From MED-G105 sp038522945 (GTDB lineage: Bacteria > Pseudomonadota > Alphaproteobacteria > Caulobacterales > Parvularculaceae), in assembly GCA_038522945.1 (NCBI GenBank), contig JBCBJV010000008.1:62001-126000 (forward strand): a stretch of DNA of 64,000 nt, written 5' to 3'. The notes beneath the pieces are model-generated. The model was given only the letters and a program-made list of their open reading frames with translations, did not search any database and was not told the DNA's origin. Shown in pieces: positions 44,671 through 53,823 of this stretch. Position numbers and translations under genes: made by a program. The first letter of the stretch is position 1, and each line of letters begins with the position of its first letter.

Positions 44671-45027
44671 ATGACAGACCCAACATCATTGAATAGTCGG
44701 GACGGCATGCCCGGCGTGAAGGCAAGCGATCCGACGGGACCTAACTCAGTAGCGAGCGACAGCAAACGCCCCTCCTTAAGGTTTTTCCTTATATGCAGCG
44801 GCCTTCTCCTTGCGGTAATGGCGGCATTTCCGATTCTCTTCCCCTTGGAGATCTTTCACTCCAATCCGCACATCATCTTTGCCATGTTTCTCGGGGTCTT
44901 CTTCACTATCGTTCTGGGGGTCGGACTGATGGCGCTGGCGTTTTACTCAGCCCGTTCCGGCATGGACGATAGCACCATTGATCTGGACGAAATGCTTCAA
45001 CCGCAAGCCGATCACCGGGACGTGTGA
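44671..45027 (+). CDS. Two-helix membrane protein upstream of repair exonuclease
   Basis: The 118-residue protein of unknown family has a polar, Ser/Pro-rich start and two membrane segments (FFLICSGLLLAVMAAFPILF, then FAMFLGVFFTIVLGVGLMAL) with an acidic C-terminal tail (DDSTIDLDEMLQ). I start at ATG 44671; the earlier frame to 44545 overlaps the DUF305 upstream region. AGGAACGG lies 12 nt upstream. The stop overlaps the exonuclease GTG by 4 nt (GTGA), so it is translationally coupled and is part of this repair operon. Confidence 0.78.
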   Translation: MTDPTSLNSRDGMPGVKASDPTGPNSVASDSKRPSLRFFLICSGLLLAVMAAFPILFPLEIFHSNPHIIFAMFLGVFFTIVLGVGLMALAFYSARSGMDDSTIDLDEMLQPQADHRDV

Positions 45028-46049
45028 CTAAGAAGAGATTTCAGGACCTGATCTGCCCGACACCCAAGGGGATCTATTGCCCGCCTGGGGATTTCTATAT
45101 TGACCCTGTCTCGCCCGTGGATCGCGCTGTGATCACCCACGGCCATGCAGACCATGCCCGCGCCGGACACAAGGCGGTACTGGCGACGCCTGAAACCATC
45201 GACATTATGGCCACGCGCTATGGCGAGACGTTCACGGAAAGTCGCCAATCCCTCGCTCTTGGTGAGACCGTTACCATCAATGGCGTATGCGTGAGCCTCG
45301 CCCCAGCCGGCCATGTGTTGGGCTCAGCCCAATCCATCCTCGAATATGACGGTGTGCGGATCGTTGCTTCAGGCGACTATAAACGCAGACCCGATCCCAC
45401 GTGCACGCCCTTTGAACCAATCTCTTGTGATGTCTTCATCAGCGAGGCGACATTTGCCCTGCCCGTCTTCCGCCATCCCGATGATCGCGACGAGATTGAA
45501 AAGCTTTTGAAGAGTGTTCGCCAGTTCCCAGAACGCACGCACTTGGTAGGTGCTTACTCTCTCGGCAAGGCACAGAGGGTCATCCGCCTAATCCGCAATG
45601 CGGGATATGACGAGGCCATCTATATCCACGGGGCCATGAAGTCTTTGTGCGCCCTTTATGAACGAAACGGCGTTGATCTAGGGGCTCTTGAATCGGCAAC
45701 GCTGACCAATGCGGCGGGCGAGAAGCAGAAGTTTGCGGGCAAAATCGTTGTGGCACCGCCATCGGCTTTTGCAGACAAATGGGCACGGCGATTTCCCGAT
45801 CCGGTCACCTGTTTCGCCTCCGGCTGGATGGGCATTCGTCAGCGGGCAAAGCAACGGGGCGTTGAACTCCCACTTGTCCTCTCAGACCATGCAGACTGGG
45901 ACGAGCTGACAACCACTATTGAGGAGATTGGCCCCCAGGAGCTCTGGATTACCCATGGCCGGGACGACGCCCTTTCCCGCTGGGCAGAGCTTAAGGGTCT
46001 GACAGCACGCCCCCTGTCGCTCATCGGCTATGACGACGAGGGCGACTGA
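45024..46049 (+). CDS. Ligase-associated DNA exonuclease, metallo-beta-lactamase fold
   Basis: The 341-residue protein has the metal site HGHADHARAG near residue 36 and a beta-CASP-like continuation (IHGAMKSLCALYERN, ending LSLIGYDDE). The family is predicted to process DNA ends for the neighbouring ATP-dependent ligase. It begins with GTG, overlapping the upstream membrane protein, and its stop overlaps the ligase ATG by 1 nt (TGATG). The three genes form one operon. Confidence 0.92.
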   Translation: MTKKRFQDLICPTPKGIYCPPGDFYIDPVSPVDRAVITHGHADHARAGHKAVLATPETIDIMATRYGETFTESRQSLALGETVTINGVCVSLAPAGHVLGSAQSILEYDGVRIVASGDYKRRPDPTCTPFEPISCDVFISEATFALPVFRHPDDRDEIEKLLKSVRQFPERTHLVGAYSLGKAQRVIRLIRNAGYDEAIYIHGAMKSLCALYERNGVDLGALESATLTNAAGEKQKFAGKIVVAPPSAFADKWARRFPDPVTCFASGWMGIRQRAKQRGVELPLVLSDHADWDELTTTIEEIGPQELWITHGRDDALSRWAELKGLTARPLSLIGYDDEGD

Positions 46050-47641
46050 TGGAGCGATTTTCCAAGCTCCTGGAGCGGCTGATTCTGACCCCGCAGCGCA
46101 ACGGCAAAATCCAGCTGCTTGTGGATTACTTTGCCGAAACGCCGGACCCTGATCGTGGCTTTGGGGTCGCCGCGATTACAGGCGAGCTGGAAATCTCGTC
46201 TTTCAAACCAGCCATGTTGCGCACGCTCGTCTATCAGCGGGTCGATGAGGTCCTATTTGATCTGTCCTATGACTATGTCGGGGATTTAGCTGAGACCGTT
46301 TCGCTGATCTGGCCCGGCAAACACGGCGCCAATGCCCCTCCCGCCCTCACTGACATTGTCAACGGATTGCAAGAGGTCTCCCGCGCGGAGGCCCCGCGTC
46401 TTGTTGAGGACTGGCTCGACGCACTGGACGCCACCGGACGCTGGACGCTGATCAAGCTGGTAACCGGCGGATTTCGTATTGGCGTTTCCTCCCGCCTGAC
46501 CAAGACCGCCCTCGCCAAGTTCGGCAATGTAGACGTCAACGAAATCGAAGAGCTCTGGCACAGCCTGGACCCCCCGTACACAGACCTTCTAACTTGGCTT
46601 GATGGGTCAGCGCCAAAGCCGGCGCCTGACCAGACCGGCGCGTTTCGACCAGTAATGCTGGCACACCCTCTTGAAGAAAAAGATCTGGACGGGATCTTAG
46701 CCGAGACCCACATGGCCGAGTGGAAGTGGGACGGGATCCGCGTGCAGGCTGTCAGTGAAGGGAGCGTCCGACGGCTCTATTCGCGAACGGGCGACGATAT
46801 CGGCAAGGCATTTCCCGATGTGCTCGCCAATCTCAATTTCGAAGGCGTATTGGATGGCGAGTTGCTCGTCTTTGCCCCCGACGAGAACGGCTTTGTGGTC
46901 CAGCCTTTTTCCGAGTTGCAAAAGCGCCTCAACCGGAAAAACATATCCAAGAAGCTACTGGAGACCCACCCGGCTTTTATCCGCGCCTATGATGCGCTCA
47001 GCCTGAGCGGTGACGATCTGCGCGCGCTCCCTTTCGAAGACCGTCGACGAAAGCTGGAAGCGTTCATGGTCGGTCATGACCTGCAACGGGTCGATCTTTC
47101 TCCGCTGGTGGCGTTTTCGTCGACCGATGATCTTGCCGCATTTCGGGCCGCCCCTCCTGCAAGCGAAATCGAAGGCCTGATGATCAAAAAGAAATCCGCG
47201 CCCTATGTGCCCGGTCGCCCAAAGGGCGAATGGTGGAAGTGGAAGCGCGAACCCTTCGTGATTGATGCCGTCCTCATGTATGCCCAACGCGGCCACGGCA
47301 AGCGCTCGTCATTCTATTCAGATTATACTTTCGGGGTCTGGACGGAGGACAAGATCCTCGTGCCTGTCGGAAAAGCGTATTTCGGCTTCACCGACGAAGA
47401 GCTAAAACAGATCGACAAATTCGTGCGCGATCACACCACTGATCGCTTCGGCCCGGTTCGCCAGGTGAAGGCTGACACCGAAATCGGGCTGGTTCTGGAA
47501 GTCGCCTTTGAAGGGCTGAACCGGTCGCCGCGTCACAAGTCGGGCGTGGCCATGCGCTTCCCGCGGATCAGCCGCTTGCGCTGGGACAAGCCCCCAGCAG
47601 AGGCTGACCACCTGGAGACTTTGGAAGCGTTGCTGCCGTAA
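46049..47641 (+). CDS. ATP-dependent DNA ligase (cisplatin damage response type)
   Basis: The 530-residue bacterial ligase of the LigC/ligase-associated type has the nucleotidyl-lysine motif EWKWDGIRVQA (Lys is adenylated), GVLDGELLVF, PYVPGRPKGEWWKWK and OB-fold end PRISRLRWDK. An N-terminal helical domain (residues 1-200) precedes the catalytic core. Such enzymes seal single-strand breaks during repair rather than replication. It overlaps the exonuclease gene. The main replicative ligase would be NAD-dependent and is not in the window. Confidence 0.95.
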   Translation: MERFSKLLERLILTPQRNGKIQLLVDYFAETPDPDRGFGVAAITGELEISSFKPAMLRTLVYQRVDEVLFDLSYDYVGDLAETVSLIWPGKHGANAPPALTDIVNGLQEVSRAEAPRLVEDWLDALDATGRWTLIKLVTGGFRIGVSSRLTKTALAKFGNVDVNEIEELWHSLDPPYTDLLTWLDGSAPKPAPDQTGAFRPVMLAHPLEEKDLDGILAETHMAEWKWDGIRVQAVSEGSVRRLYSRTGDDIGKAFPDVLANLNFEGVLDGELLVFAPDENGFVVQPFSELQKRLNRKNISKKLLETHPAFIRAYDALSLSGDDLRALPFEDRRRKLEAFMVGHDLQRVDLSPLVAFSSTDDLAAFRAAPPASEIEGLMIKKKSAPYVPGRPKGEWWKWKREPFVIDAVLMYAQRGHGKRSSFYSDYTFGVWTEDKILVPVGKAYFGFTDEELKQIDKFVRDHTTDRFGPVRQVKADTEIGLVLEVAFEGLNRSPRHKSGVAMRFPRISRLRWDKPPAEADHLETLEALLP

Positions 47642-47779
47642 CCCAAAACGACAAAAAGCCATGGGCTTGTTGCAAAAATGACGATTTGAGACCAGCTCGT
47701 GACGATCTGAAACGCTGAGCCTGCCTATTTGGCCTAAGGCGCACGCAGGTAATCATCCAAATTCTCGAGGTTGTATCTG

Positions 47780-48901
47780 ATGATCAAACGGTCCCCATCC
47801 GTATTAGCTTCTTTTTGTCTGCTGGCCTTAATGTCGTGTGCATCGAGCGGCGCTGGCCCTGAAACGTCCAAATACGCAGCCCAACAGGCTGAACTTGATA
47901 AGCGGGTACCAGATCTGCTTTCGCAATTTGATGTACCTGCTGTGGGTATTGCGGTCGCCACGCCCGAAGGCGTCGCTCTTGCCGCGACCTACGGCGATGC
48001 TCGGCCCGGCCTTCCCGCAACGAATGACACCCTCTTCAATGTGGCCTCGGTCAGTAAAATTCTCGCGGCCGAAACCGTCTTGCGTGTGGCTGCGTCGGGC
48101 GCTTTCGATCTCGACGCACCGATGGCCCCGGCCTGGGTCGATCCTGATCTTGTAGAAGATCCGCGCCATCGCGACCTGACCCCGCGTCACGCTCTTGCTC
48201 ATCAGACAGGTTTTCCGAATTGGCGATCAATGAATGAGGACGGACGCCTCGTCTTTCGGTTCGATCCCGGGACGCAGCCTGGGTATTCCGGCGAAGGCTT
48301 TGAATATGTCGCGCGGTTCATCGAAAGGACCACAGACAAGACGTACCCCGACATAGTCTCAGAACTTGTTCTTAAACCGTCCAAGGCCGAACGTATCGCC
48401 TTCAACAATAAATCGCGATGGGCGCCTGATTTTGCCTGGTCCAAAGACAGTGAGGGCAATTTCAAGCCCGCAGAAACGGCACCTTCCTGGTCTGCTGCCG
48501 ACGATCTTTACACGACACCAACTGCCTTCTCGCGCTTCTTAATCCCTCTCCTCAAGGGGCGTTCTTTGCCGGCCGAGCTCGAAACTGACCGTCGGACAAT
48601 TCAGTTCGACATGACAAAGCAATTCTGCTCACGGCCGGGGTTCGCCGATATTTGCCCGCAGGCGATCGGATTTGGCCTGTCTGGTGTCGTCTTCGAGTAC
48701 GAGGCAGAGACCGTCCTATGGCAGGGTGGCGGCGACGTCGGCGAACGCGCAGTTGCCTTCTATGTCCCCGAAAAAGAGATCGCCGTCGTGGTATTCACCA
48801 ACGGTGCAAACGGCGCCAAGCTTTTCGCACCTATTGCGGAACTCTTTTACGACAATCAAAAGTACGTTGAGTTCCTCCGCGCGCAAGGGGAACAGGGCTG
48901 A
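47780..48901 (+). CDS. Serine beta-lactamase-like lipoprotein hydrolase
   Basis: The 373-residue protein has a lipoprotein signal (LASFCLLALMSC) and a class C beta-lactamase/esterase fold: nucleophile motif SVSK (ASVSKILAAETVLRVA), a Tyr motif GYSGEGFEYVA, and a late HAL/QGGGD element. Canonical Y-x-N is Y-S-G here, and the C-terminal KTG-like motif is not obvious, so true beta-lactamase activity is unlikely. Esterase or D-aminopeptidase activity is possible. I start at ATG 47780 with GAGG about 9 nt upstream. Confidence 0.85.
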   Translation: MIKRSPSVLASFCLLALMSCASSGAGPETSKYAAQQAELDKRVPDLLSQFDVPAVGIAVATPEGVALAATYGDARPGLPATNDTLFNVASVSKILAAETVLRVAASGAFDLDAPMAPAWVDPDLVEDPRHRDLTPRHALAHQTGFPNWRSMNEDGRLVFRFDPGTQPGYSGEGFEYVARFIERTTDKTYPDIVSELVLKPSKAERIAFNNKSRWAPDFAWSKDSEGNFKPAETAPSWSAADDLYTTPTAFSRFLIPLLKGRSLPAELETDRRTIQFDMTKQFCSRPGFADICPQAIGFGLSGVVFEYEAETVLWQGGGDVGERAVAFYVPEKEIAVVVFTNGANGAKLFAPIAELFYDNQKYVEFLRAQGEQG

Positions 48902-48953
48902 CACTGTTGGGAGACGATCGCTGGTCGCTCCTTGTCGGTTTCAACTGACCTGT

Positions 48954-48982
48954 AAAGCAAACACCTCCCTCTTGTTTGCTTT
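48954..48982. promoter_or_regulatory. Inverted repeat upstream of the AraC regulator
   Basis: AAAGCAAAC (48954-48962) and GTTTGCTTT (48974-48982) are perfect 9-bp arms around 11 nt. The repeat lies 53 bp after the hydrolase stop and 41 bp before the regulator ATG, with no T-run, so an operator seems more likely than a terminator. Confidence 0.4.
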
Positions 48983-49023
48983 GATATGTCAACGCATATG
49001 AAGTTTTCGCACCGGAACTTTAA

Positions 49024-50139
49024 ATGCCGTTTTCGTTCGCAACCTTTGCAGTCGTTACTGCCGTTGAGATTTTATGCATCAGCGGGCTTGTCGCCCTGAT
49101 GCATCGTCAAAGGCCCGATCGATACTTCATGGCTGCATTCCATGCGTCTATCGCCATCTATGTGCTGTATCATTTTGTGCTCAGTAGCCCCCTGGATGGA
49201 ACAGCCAGAGATTTGCTGGCACCGATTCTTGCCAACGAAACCTTGCCCGGGGCGCTTTTGTTTCTGGTTATCGCGGCAGCCCTATTCGGGGCAGTGCCTC
49301 AACTGGCGTGGGTCGTCCTCATCGTACCAGCCCTCGAATTATTGGTTCGCAGCGCTTCTCTAGGGGGACTCATCAGCATAACGAGTACCCCGCACTCCCC
49401 ATTTATCCTCGGTGGACAGGTTTACATCGGATTGCTAGCAGCGGCGACGGTTTGGCTACTGATTGTCCATAGAAAACGATATCTCATGCAAACAGCTGAG
49501 AACAAATTGAGCGCAATCTATCTCTATGTTGCGCCGGCCATCGCCGTTTTTTTTCTCAACTTGATGTCGTCAGCCTCGGTTATGCTTCATCCAGGTGAAG
49601 CAAGGCTTGTGTCTCATTACTTCTTTGGAACGCTGCTAGCGTTTTCCCTGGTCTGGCAGACGGGATATCTTCTCCGGCGGGACGTCAGTTTTCACCGGGT
49701 CGACAGTCTTCCTGATGAAACGGTTCAGCGTTCAGGCGGAAGTCAAGTCAATGGGGAGGGAGATACTGCGCATGTTTTGGATAGGGACTGGCACCGTGTC
49801 GATTTCGTTGTTCAGTCTAAAGAGTTGTACCGTGATCCCACTCTTTCGCTTGCACAGCTGGCACGCGAAGTCGCGATGAATCGATCGCAGCTATCTGCGG
49901 CGATCAACCATTCAGGCCAGCAAAACTTTAATCAGTACATCAATTCACTGCGGTTGGACTACGCAAAGCGCCGTCTGCTGTCGAGCGACGAGCCCGTGCT
50001 TGCCGTCGCCTTTGACGCGGGCTTCAATTCTAAGCCAACCTTCAATCGCGTTTTCAAGCAGCTCACGGGGACAACCCCAGGTGAGTTTAGGCGCCTTGAA
50101 CTTGGTAACAACACGATCGATGGCGCTGCCCGAACCTAG
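49024..50139 (+). CDS. Membrane-anchored AraC-family transcription regulator
   Basis: The 371-residue protein has seven or so hydrophobic segments in residues 1-230 (for example LPGALLFLVIAAALFGAVPQ, AIYVLYHFVLSS) and a C-terminal AraC/XylS DNA-binding domain with two HTH units (LSLAQLAREVAMNRSQLS and VLAVAFDAGFNSKPTFNRVF). Membrane AraC proteins sense a signal in the bilayer or periplasm. The neighbouring lipoprotein hydrolase may be its target. A perfect inverted repeat lies just upstream. Confidence 0.9.
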   Translation: MPFSFATFAVVTAVEILCISGLVALMHRQRPDRYFMAAFHASIAIYVLYHFVLSSPLDGTARDLLAPILANETLPGALLFLVIAAALFGAVPQLAWVVLIVPALELLVRSASLGGLISITSTPHSPFILGGQVYIGLLAAATVWLLIVHRKRYLMQTAENKLSAIYLYVAPAIAVFFLNLMSSASVMLHPGEARLVSHYFFGTLLAFSLVWQTGYLLRRDVSFHRVDSLPDETVQRSGGSQVNGEGDTAHVLDRDWHRVDFVVQSKELYRDPTLSLAQLAREVAMNRSQLSAAINHSGQQNFNQYINSLRLDYAKRRLLSSDEPVLAVAFDAGFNSKPTFNRVFKQLTGTTPGEFRRLELGNNTIDGAART

Positions 50140-50205
50140 CCGCCTTAGAAACAACCAGCTAGTGTTGCGACCTCGGCTTGGCCAGTTACATTTGCGCATT
50201 CAATT

Positions 50206-50541
50206 TTACGCGGAAACGGCAATGCCCTTCCCTTGTAGGAACTCGCGCAGTTCGCCTTTTTCGAACATTTCTTTGACGATGTCGCAGCCGCCCACAAACT
50301 CGCCTTTGACATAGAGTTGAGGGATTGTCGGCCAGTCGGAAAAAGCCTTTATCCCTTCACGAATATCATCGTCTGCAAGCACATTGTCGGAGCCATACTC
50401 AACGCCGAGGTAGTCGAGGATTTGAACAACTGCTGAGGAAAAACCACACTGGGGAAATTGCGGCGTGCCCTTCATGAACAACATGACCGTGTGCTCGTCG
50501 ATTTTGGCTTTGATCGAATCCTGAACTGTTGTCTCGCTCAT
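50206..50541 (-). CDS. grxD: Monothiol glutaredoxin Grx4
   Basis: The 111-residue protein has the monothiol motif CGFS (FPQCGFSSAVVQIL) and the glutathione-binding end WPTIPQLYVKGEFVGGCDI. Grx4 proteins bind [2Fe-2S] with glutathione and deliver it, usually with BolA. bolA is near but fused to purL (53590-53823), on the same strand 3.0 kb away; in related bacteria purL, bolA and grxD are often adjacent. GAGGAC lies 5 nt before the ATG. Confidence 0.95.
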   Translation of the reverse strand: MSETTVQDSIKAKIDEHTVMLFMKGTPQFPQCGFSSAVVQILDYLGVEYGSDNVLADDDIREGIKAFSDWPTIPQLYVKGEFVGGCDIVKEMFEKGELREFLQGKGIAVSA

Positions 50542-50622
50542 GACGTCCTCGCTTGGATTTAAGGTTGCTGGCGCGCCAATACCGGCGCCTTTAGGGACAG
50601 CTAGGCATCCTCACCTAGTGGG

Positions 50623-51177
50623 TCAAGATGCTGAGGTGTCTGCGGATCGAAATGGCAACGCACCTAACGGCCGCCAGGGCCCTTTCTCATACGCCCAGAA
50701 TTGCAATCCTTCCGCTGTCACGGTCGTCGGCGCAAATGTCGCCTTCAAATGCTCAAAGAGGTGGCTGGCCTCAGCTGGCGACACCTTGTTTTGGACCGTT
50801 ACATGGGGCCGGAATTTTTGGCGGTCCTGGCCGCTCAGCCACGGCGCGTAGGCACGCGCCAGATCCCGCCGCAGGGCCAGGAGACTTTCGCTCTCAATCC
50901 GGATGGCCACGCCCCGGCCCAGTTTCAATGGGCAAGATGCGGTCATCAAAAACGCCTGCTGATCCTTCGCAGTTTCAGCCGCGCCCTTGAGGATGTCCTC
51001 GTGCCTGTTTCCTGGGAGGTTGTGAAAGAGGGTCATGTGTGCCGTCAGATAGTTAATGTGAGCCGGAAAGTAGCGATCGCGCATCTCTGAAAGGAGCGCG
51101 TGGGCGTCAGCGTCCAATTGCAGCGTGACGATGATCGGAGCGTCACTATTATGCGCGCTAATGCGGCCAAACTCCAT
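50623..51177 (-). CDS. 2'-5' RNA ligase-fold protein (2H phosphoesterase)
   Basis: The 184-residue protein has the two HxTx motifs of the 2H superfamily: HMTLFHNLPG and HVTVQNKVSP, about 90 residues apart. Members open cyclic phosphodiesters or join RNA 2'-5'; which one applies is unclear. I start at ATG 51177, because the frame continues up to 51267 inside the Gfo/Idh gene. It is 4 bp after that gene's stop, so they form one operon. Confidence 0.85.
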   Translation of the reverse strand: MEFGRISAHNSDAPIIVTLQLDADAHALLSEMRDRYFPAHINYLTAHMTLFHNLPGNRHEDILKGAAETAKDQQAFLMTASCPLKLGRGVAIRIESESLLALRRDLARAYAPWLSGQDRQKFRPHVTVQNKVSPAEASHLFEHLKATFAPTTVTAEGLQFWAYEKGPWRPLGALPFRSADTSAS

Positions 51178-51181
51178 TTGG

Positions 51182-52156
51182 CTACTTAACACCTGCAAGG
51201 CGATAAATCCGGTCGATCGCATCCATGTTTGCGATCGCATCATCGGGCCCCGTGAGCACGGGGCCATCGTTTTCCACCGCCTCGATGAAGGCAGTTAACT
51301 GATGGTCATATGTGCCCGGACCATCGAATGTGTGAACGGTCTCTTTGCCCCCCGACTGGAGACGAATTTCGTGGCCAAACTGCGGGCCAACACAGCCGCT
51401 GAAATGCACCTCACCATCGTTACCTTTGCAGTAGATAAACGAGCGCCTCTCCGCGCCCATGGCCATCGTGGTTTCAACCAGCGCCTCTACGTCAGAGGGA
51501 AACGAAAGCCTCGCCTTGACAGTTTCGTCGACCCCGGTGGAACTGATTTTAGCTGTGGCGATAATCTCGGCAGGCTCCTCGCCCACGAGAGTTCTCACCA
51601 TATGGAGCGGGTAACACCCCAGATCCATCAACGCACCGCCGCCGAGCTCTGAAACATGGCGAAGCTCACCTTCACGATACGGAATTTCCGCATCAAAAAC
51701 ACCGTGGATTTCGCGAAGTTGGCCGATTTTGCCCGCGCGCACTACCTCCAGTATAAACTCAAATGCCGGATGATATCGGTAGTGGAATGCCTCCATCAGT
51801 ACCCGGCCGTTTTGTCTCGCCGCCTCCGCCATCTCCCTGGCCTCTAGGGCATTCATGGCGAAGGGCTTTTCGCACAGGACGTGTTTGCCGTTTTCCAGCG
51901 CCAAGCAGACAAGCTCTAAGTGGGCCGACGGCGGTAGGGGACAGTAAACAGCGTCGACCAGATCGCTGCGCACAAGGGCTTGGTAATCGGCGTTTGCATG
52001 CTCAATATTGTGCTCACTCGCAAAGGCTTTCGCCTTGTCCAAGTCACGCGCCGCAACCATGGCAACGATTACGTCGTCCCGCCGGGAAACAGGCTCGATT
52101 AGCGCTTTCGGGGCAATGCGTGCTGCACCGAGGCAGCCAAAACGGAGTGGGGTCAT
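51182..52156 (-). CDS. Gfo/Idh/MocA-family oxidoreductase
   Basis: The protein has about 324 residues, with an N-terminal Rossmann NAD(P) domain (FGCLGAARIAPKALI), the lysine-proline motif CEKPFAMNALEARE and the C-terminal substrate domain (EAFHYRYHPAFEF, DLGCYPLHMVR). Family members oxidise or reduce sugars and inositols. The frame extends to GTG/ATG 52192; I use ATG 52156 (MTPLRFG), which fits homologues. It is transcribed with the RNA ligase-like gene. Confidence 0.9.
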   Translation of the reverse strand: MTPLRFGCLGAARIAPKALIEPVSRRDDVIVAMVAARDLDKAKAFASEHNIEHANADYQALVRSDLVDAVYCPLPPSAHLELVCLALENGKHVLCEKPFAMNALEAREMAEAARQNGRVLMEAFHYRYHPAFEFILEVVRAGKIGQLREIHGVFDAEIPYREGELRHVSELGGGALMDLGCYPLHMVRTLVGEEPAEIIATAKISSTGVDETVKARLSFPSDVEALVETTMAMGAERRSFIYCKGNDGEVHFSGCVGPQFGHEIRLQSGGKETVHTFDGPGTYDHQLTAFIEAVENDGPVLTGPDDAIANMDAIDRIYRLAGVK

Positions 52157-52271
52157 ATCGTGGCCAACACTTGAATTTGAAGCCCTAGCCAATCACCAGG
52201 ACTTTGACTGGCGGTCTACCACGTGTCAGCCTCAGGACAAACAACGATAACAATGAGGGTCCTTACCCGAT

Positions 52272-53585
52272 ATGGCGCGCACTAGGGATCTCTGGTCATC
52301 AAAGTTTGCCTTCTTGATGGCCGCCATTGGATCAGCTGTCGGGCTCGGCAATCTTTGGCGGTTTCCTTTTCAAGCTGGCGCCAATGGCGGCTCAGCCTTT
52401 GTGTTCGTATACCTATTATGTGTGCTGCTCATCGCATTCCCAGTGCTGGTCGCGGAGTTGACCATCGGACGACGTACAGGGAAATCCGTCGTCGGCGCAG
52501 CCCGTGATCTGGGGCGGGAAGCTAACCTGCCCGTTGGGATTTCATTTGTGGCGTTGTCTGCCATGGTCGCAGGTTTTTTGGTGTTGTCGACCTACTCCGT
52601 GATTGCCGGGCGCATTATGGCTTATGCGCTCGGCGCATTCCTCGGCCAATTCACCGGGGACCCAACTGGCGAAACCGCCCTCTCTACAACGATCGCCGTC
52701 TATGACGGGCCGACTTTGGGCGTTGGTTGGCACACGCTCTTCATGGGACTGACGATTATCATCGTCGCCCGGGGAATCCATGCAGGCATTGAGCGGGTCG
52801 TTAGCATCTTGATGCCGGTGTTTTTTGTTATGCTCGCCGGGCTCTGCCTCTTTTCCATGAGTGTCGGCGATCCTGCTGCAGCGCTCAGCTATCTTTTTCA
52901 ACCCCGATTTTCTGAACTGACACCGCAGATTGTTTTGGCTGCCATGGGCCAAGCCTTGTTTTCCCTTGGGGTCGGGGCCGGGATACTGACTGCCTACGGT
53001 GCCCATATGAGGAGCGACGAAAACATTATCGGCGATGCCGCGATTGTCTCCTTTGCCGACACACTCGTTGCCATTGTCGCAGGACTGATGATTTTTCCGA
53101 TCGTGTTCGCCAATGGCCTTGACCCGGCTGAAGGCCCGGGACTGATCTTTAACGCACTGCCACGAGTTTTTGCCCAAATGCCGGGTGGCGCGGTCATTGG
53201 AGGCCTGTTTTTTCTCTTAGCGTTCGTTGCCGCGCTCACCTCATCGATTTCCTTGTTGATGGGTGTTTCCAGCGTCATTGAACAAGAAACAGGACTTGGC
53301 CGATCACAGGCAGCAGGTTTTGTCGGGACAGCTGTCTGGGCGGTTGGCGTATCAGCAATCCTTATGGAGGGACTTAACCGTCGCCTTGATTATGTGTCAG
53401 GCAATGTTCTTTTGCCGATTGGCGCACTTTTTATCGTGGTACTTGCGGGCTGGATCGCGCGAAAGGAAAGTCTCGATCAAGAACTTCGTCATGCGTCAAC
53501 GGTACTACGCGGGTACTGGCGGTTTTGTACCCGGTACATCGCGCCAGTCGCCATCGTCCTAATTCTGATTTTCGGCGTGAAGTAA
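52272..53585 (+). CDS. Sodium-dependent SNF-family transporter
   Basis: The 437-residue membrane protein has the neurotransmitter:sodium symporter signature near the start (IGSAVGLGNLWRFPFQAGAN) and about 11 membrane segments. It imports an amino acid or similar solute with sodium; the substrate is unknown. It shows bacterial features (short loops, no EL2). It ends 4 bp before the convergent purL-bolA stop, so both mRNAs may overlap. Confidence 0.93.
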   Translation: MARTRDLWSSKFAFLMAAIGSAVGLGNLWRFPFQAGANGGSAFVFVYLLCVLLIAFPVLVAELTIGRRTGKSVVGAARDLGREANLPVGISFVALSAMVAGFLVLSTYSVIAGRIMAYALGAFLGQFTGDPTGETALSTTIAVYDGPTLGVGWHTLFMGLTIIIVARGIHAGIERVVSILMPVFFVMLAGLCLFSMSVGDPAAALSYLFQPRFSELTPQIVLAAMGQALFSLGVGAGILTAYGAHMRSDENIIGDAAIVSFADTLVAIVAGLMIFPIVFANGLDPAEGPGLIFNALPRVFAQMPGGAVIGGLFFLLAFVAALTSSISLLMGVSSVIEQETGLGRSQAAGFVGTAVWAVGVSAILMEGLNRRLDYVSGNVLLPIGALFIVVLAGWIARKESLDQELRHASTVLRGYWRFCTRYIAPVAIVLILIFGVK

Positions 53586-53589
53586 GTGG

Positions 53590-53823
53590 CTATTCCCGCG
53601 CTTCCGTTTCAAGTGCAAGCGCATGCAACTCACCGCCCATCTTCCCTTTAAGCGCGCGATAAACAAGCTGGTGTTGCTGAACGCGTGACTTGCCATTGAA
53701 CGCTGCTGAGATGATCCGTGCCCGGTAGTGGTCGCCATCGCCTGCAAGATCCTCGATCTCTACCTCAGCGTCGGGCATTGCTTCCAGGATCATTTCCTTG
53801 ATCGTCTCGGCCTGCATCGGCAT
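53590..53823 (-). CDS. bolA: BolA domain with its own internal start
   Basis: The last 77 codons of the purL frame encode BolA (IKEMILEAMPDAEVEIEDLA, then FNGKSRVQQHQLVYRALKGK). BolA proteins partner with Grx4 in [2Fe-2S] transfer. AGGAAGGAG (53840-53832) lies 8 nt before ATG 53823, a near-perfect ribosome binding site inside the fused frame, and a second ATG lies two codons later. Free BolA could therefore be made despite the fusion. The arrangement looks like an ordinary purL-bolA pair whose purL stop was lost. Confidence 0.8.
   Translation of the reverse strand: MPMQAETIKEMILEAMPDAEVEIEDLAGDGDHYRARIISAAFNGKSRVQQHQLVYRALKGKMGGELHALALETEARE

Noticed and set aside
47650..47680. AAGCC-ATG-GGCTT after the ligase gene as a terminator
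   Set aside because: Only 5 bp with a 3-nt loop and no T-run; too weak to call.
47780..48901. True class C beta-lactamase
   Set aside because: The SVSK nucleophile is present, but the Y-x-N motif is Y-S-G and no clear KTG motif is visible, so antibiotic hydrolysis is not supported.
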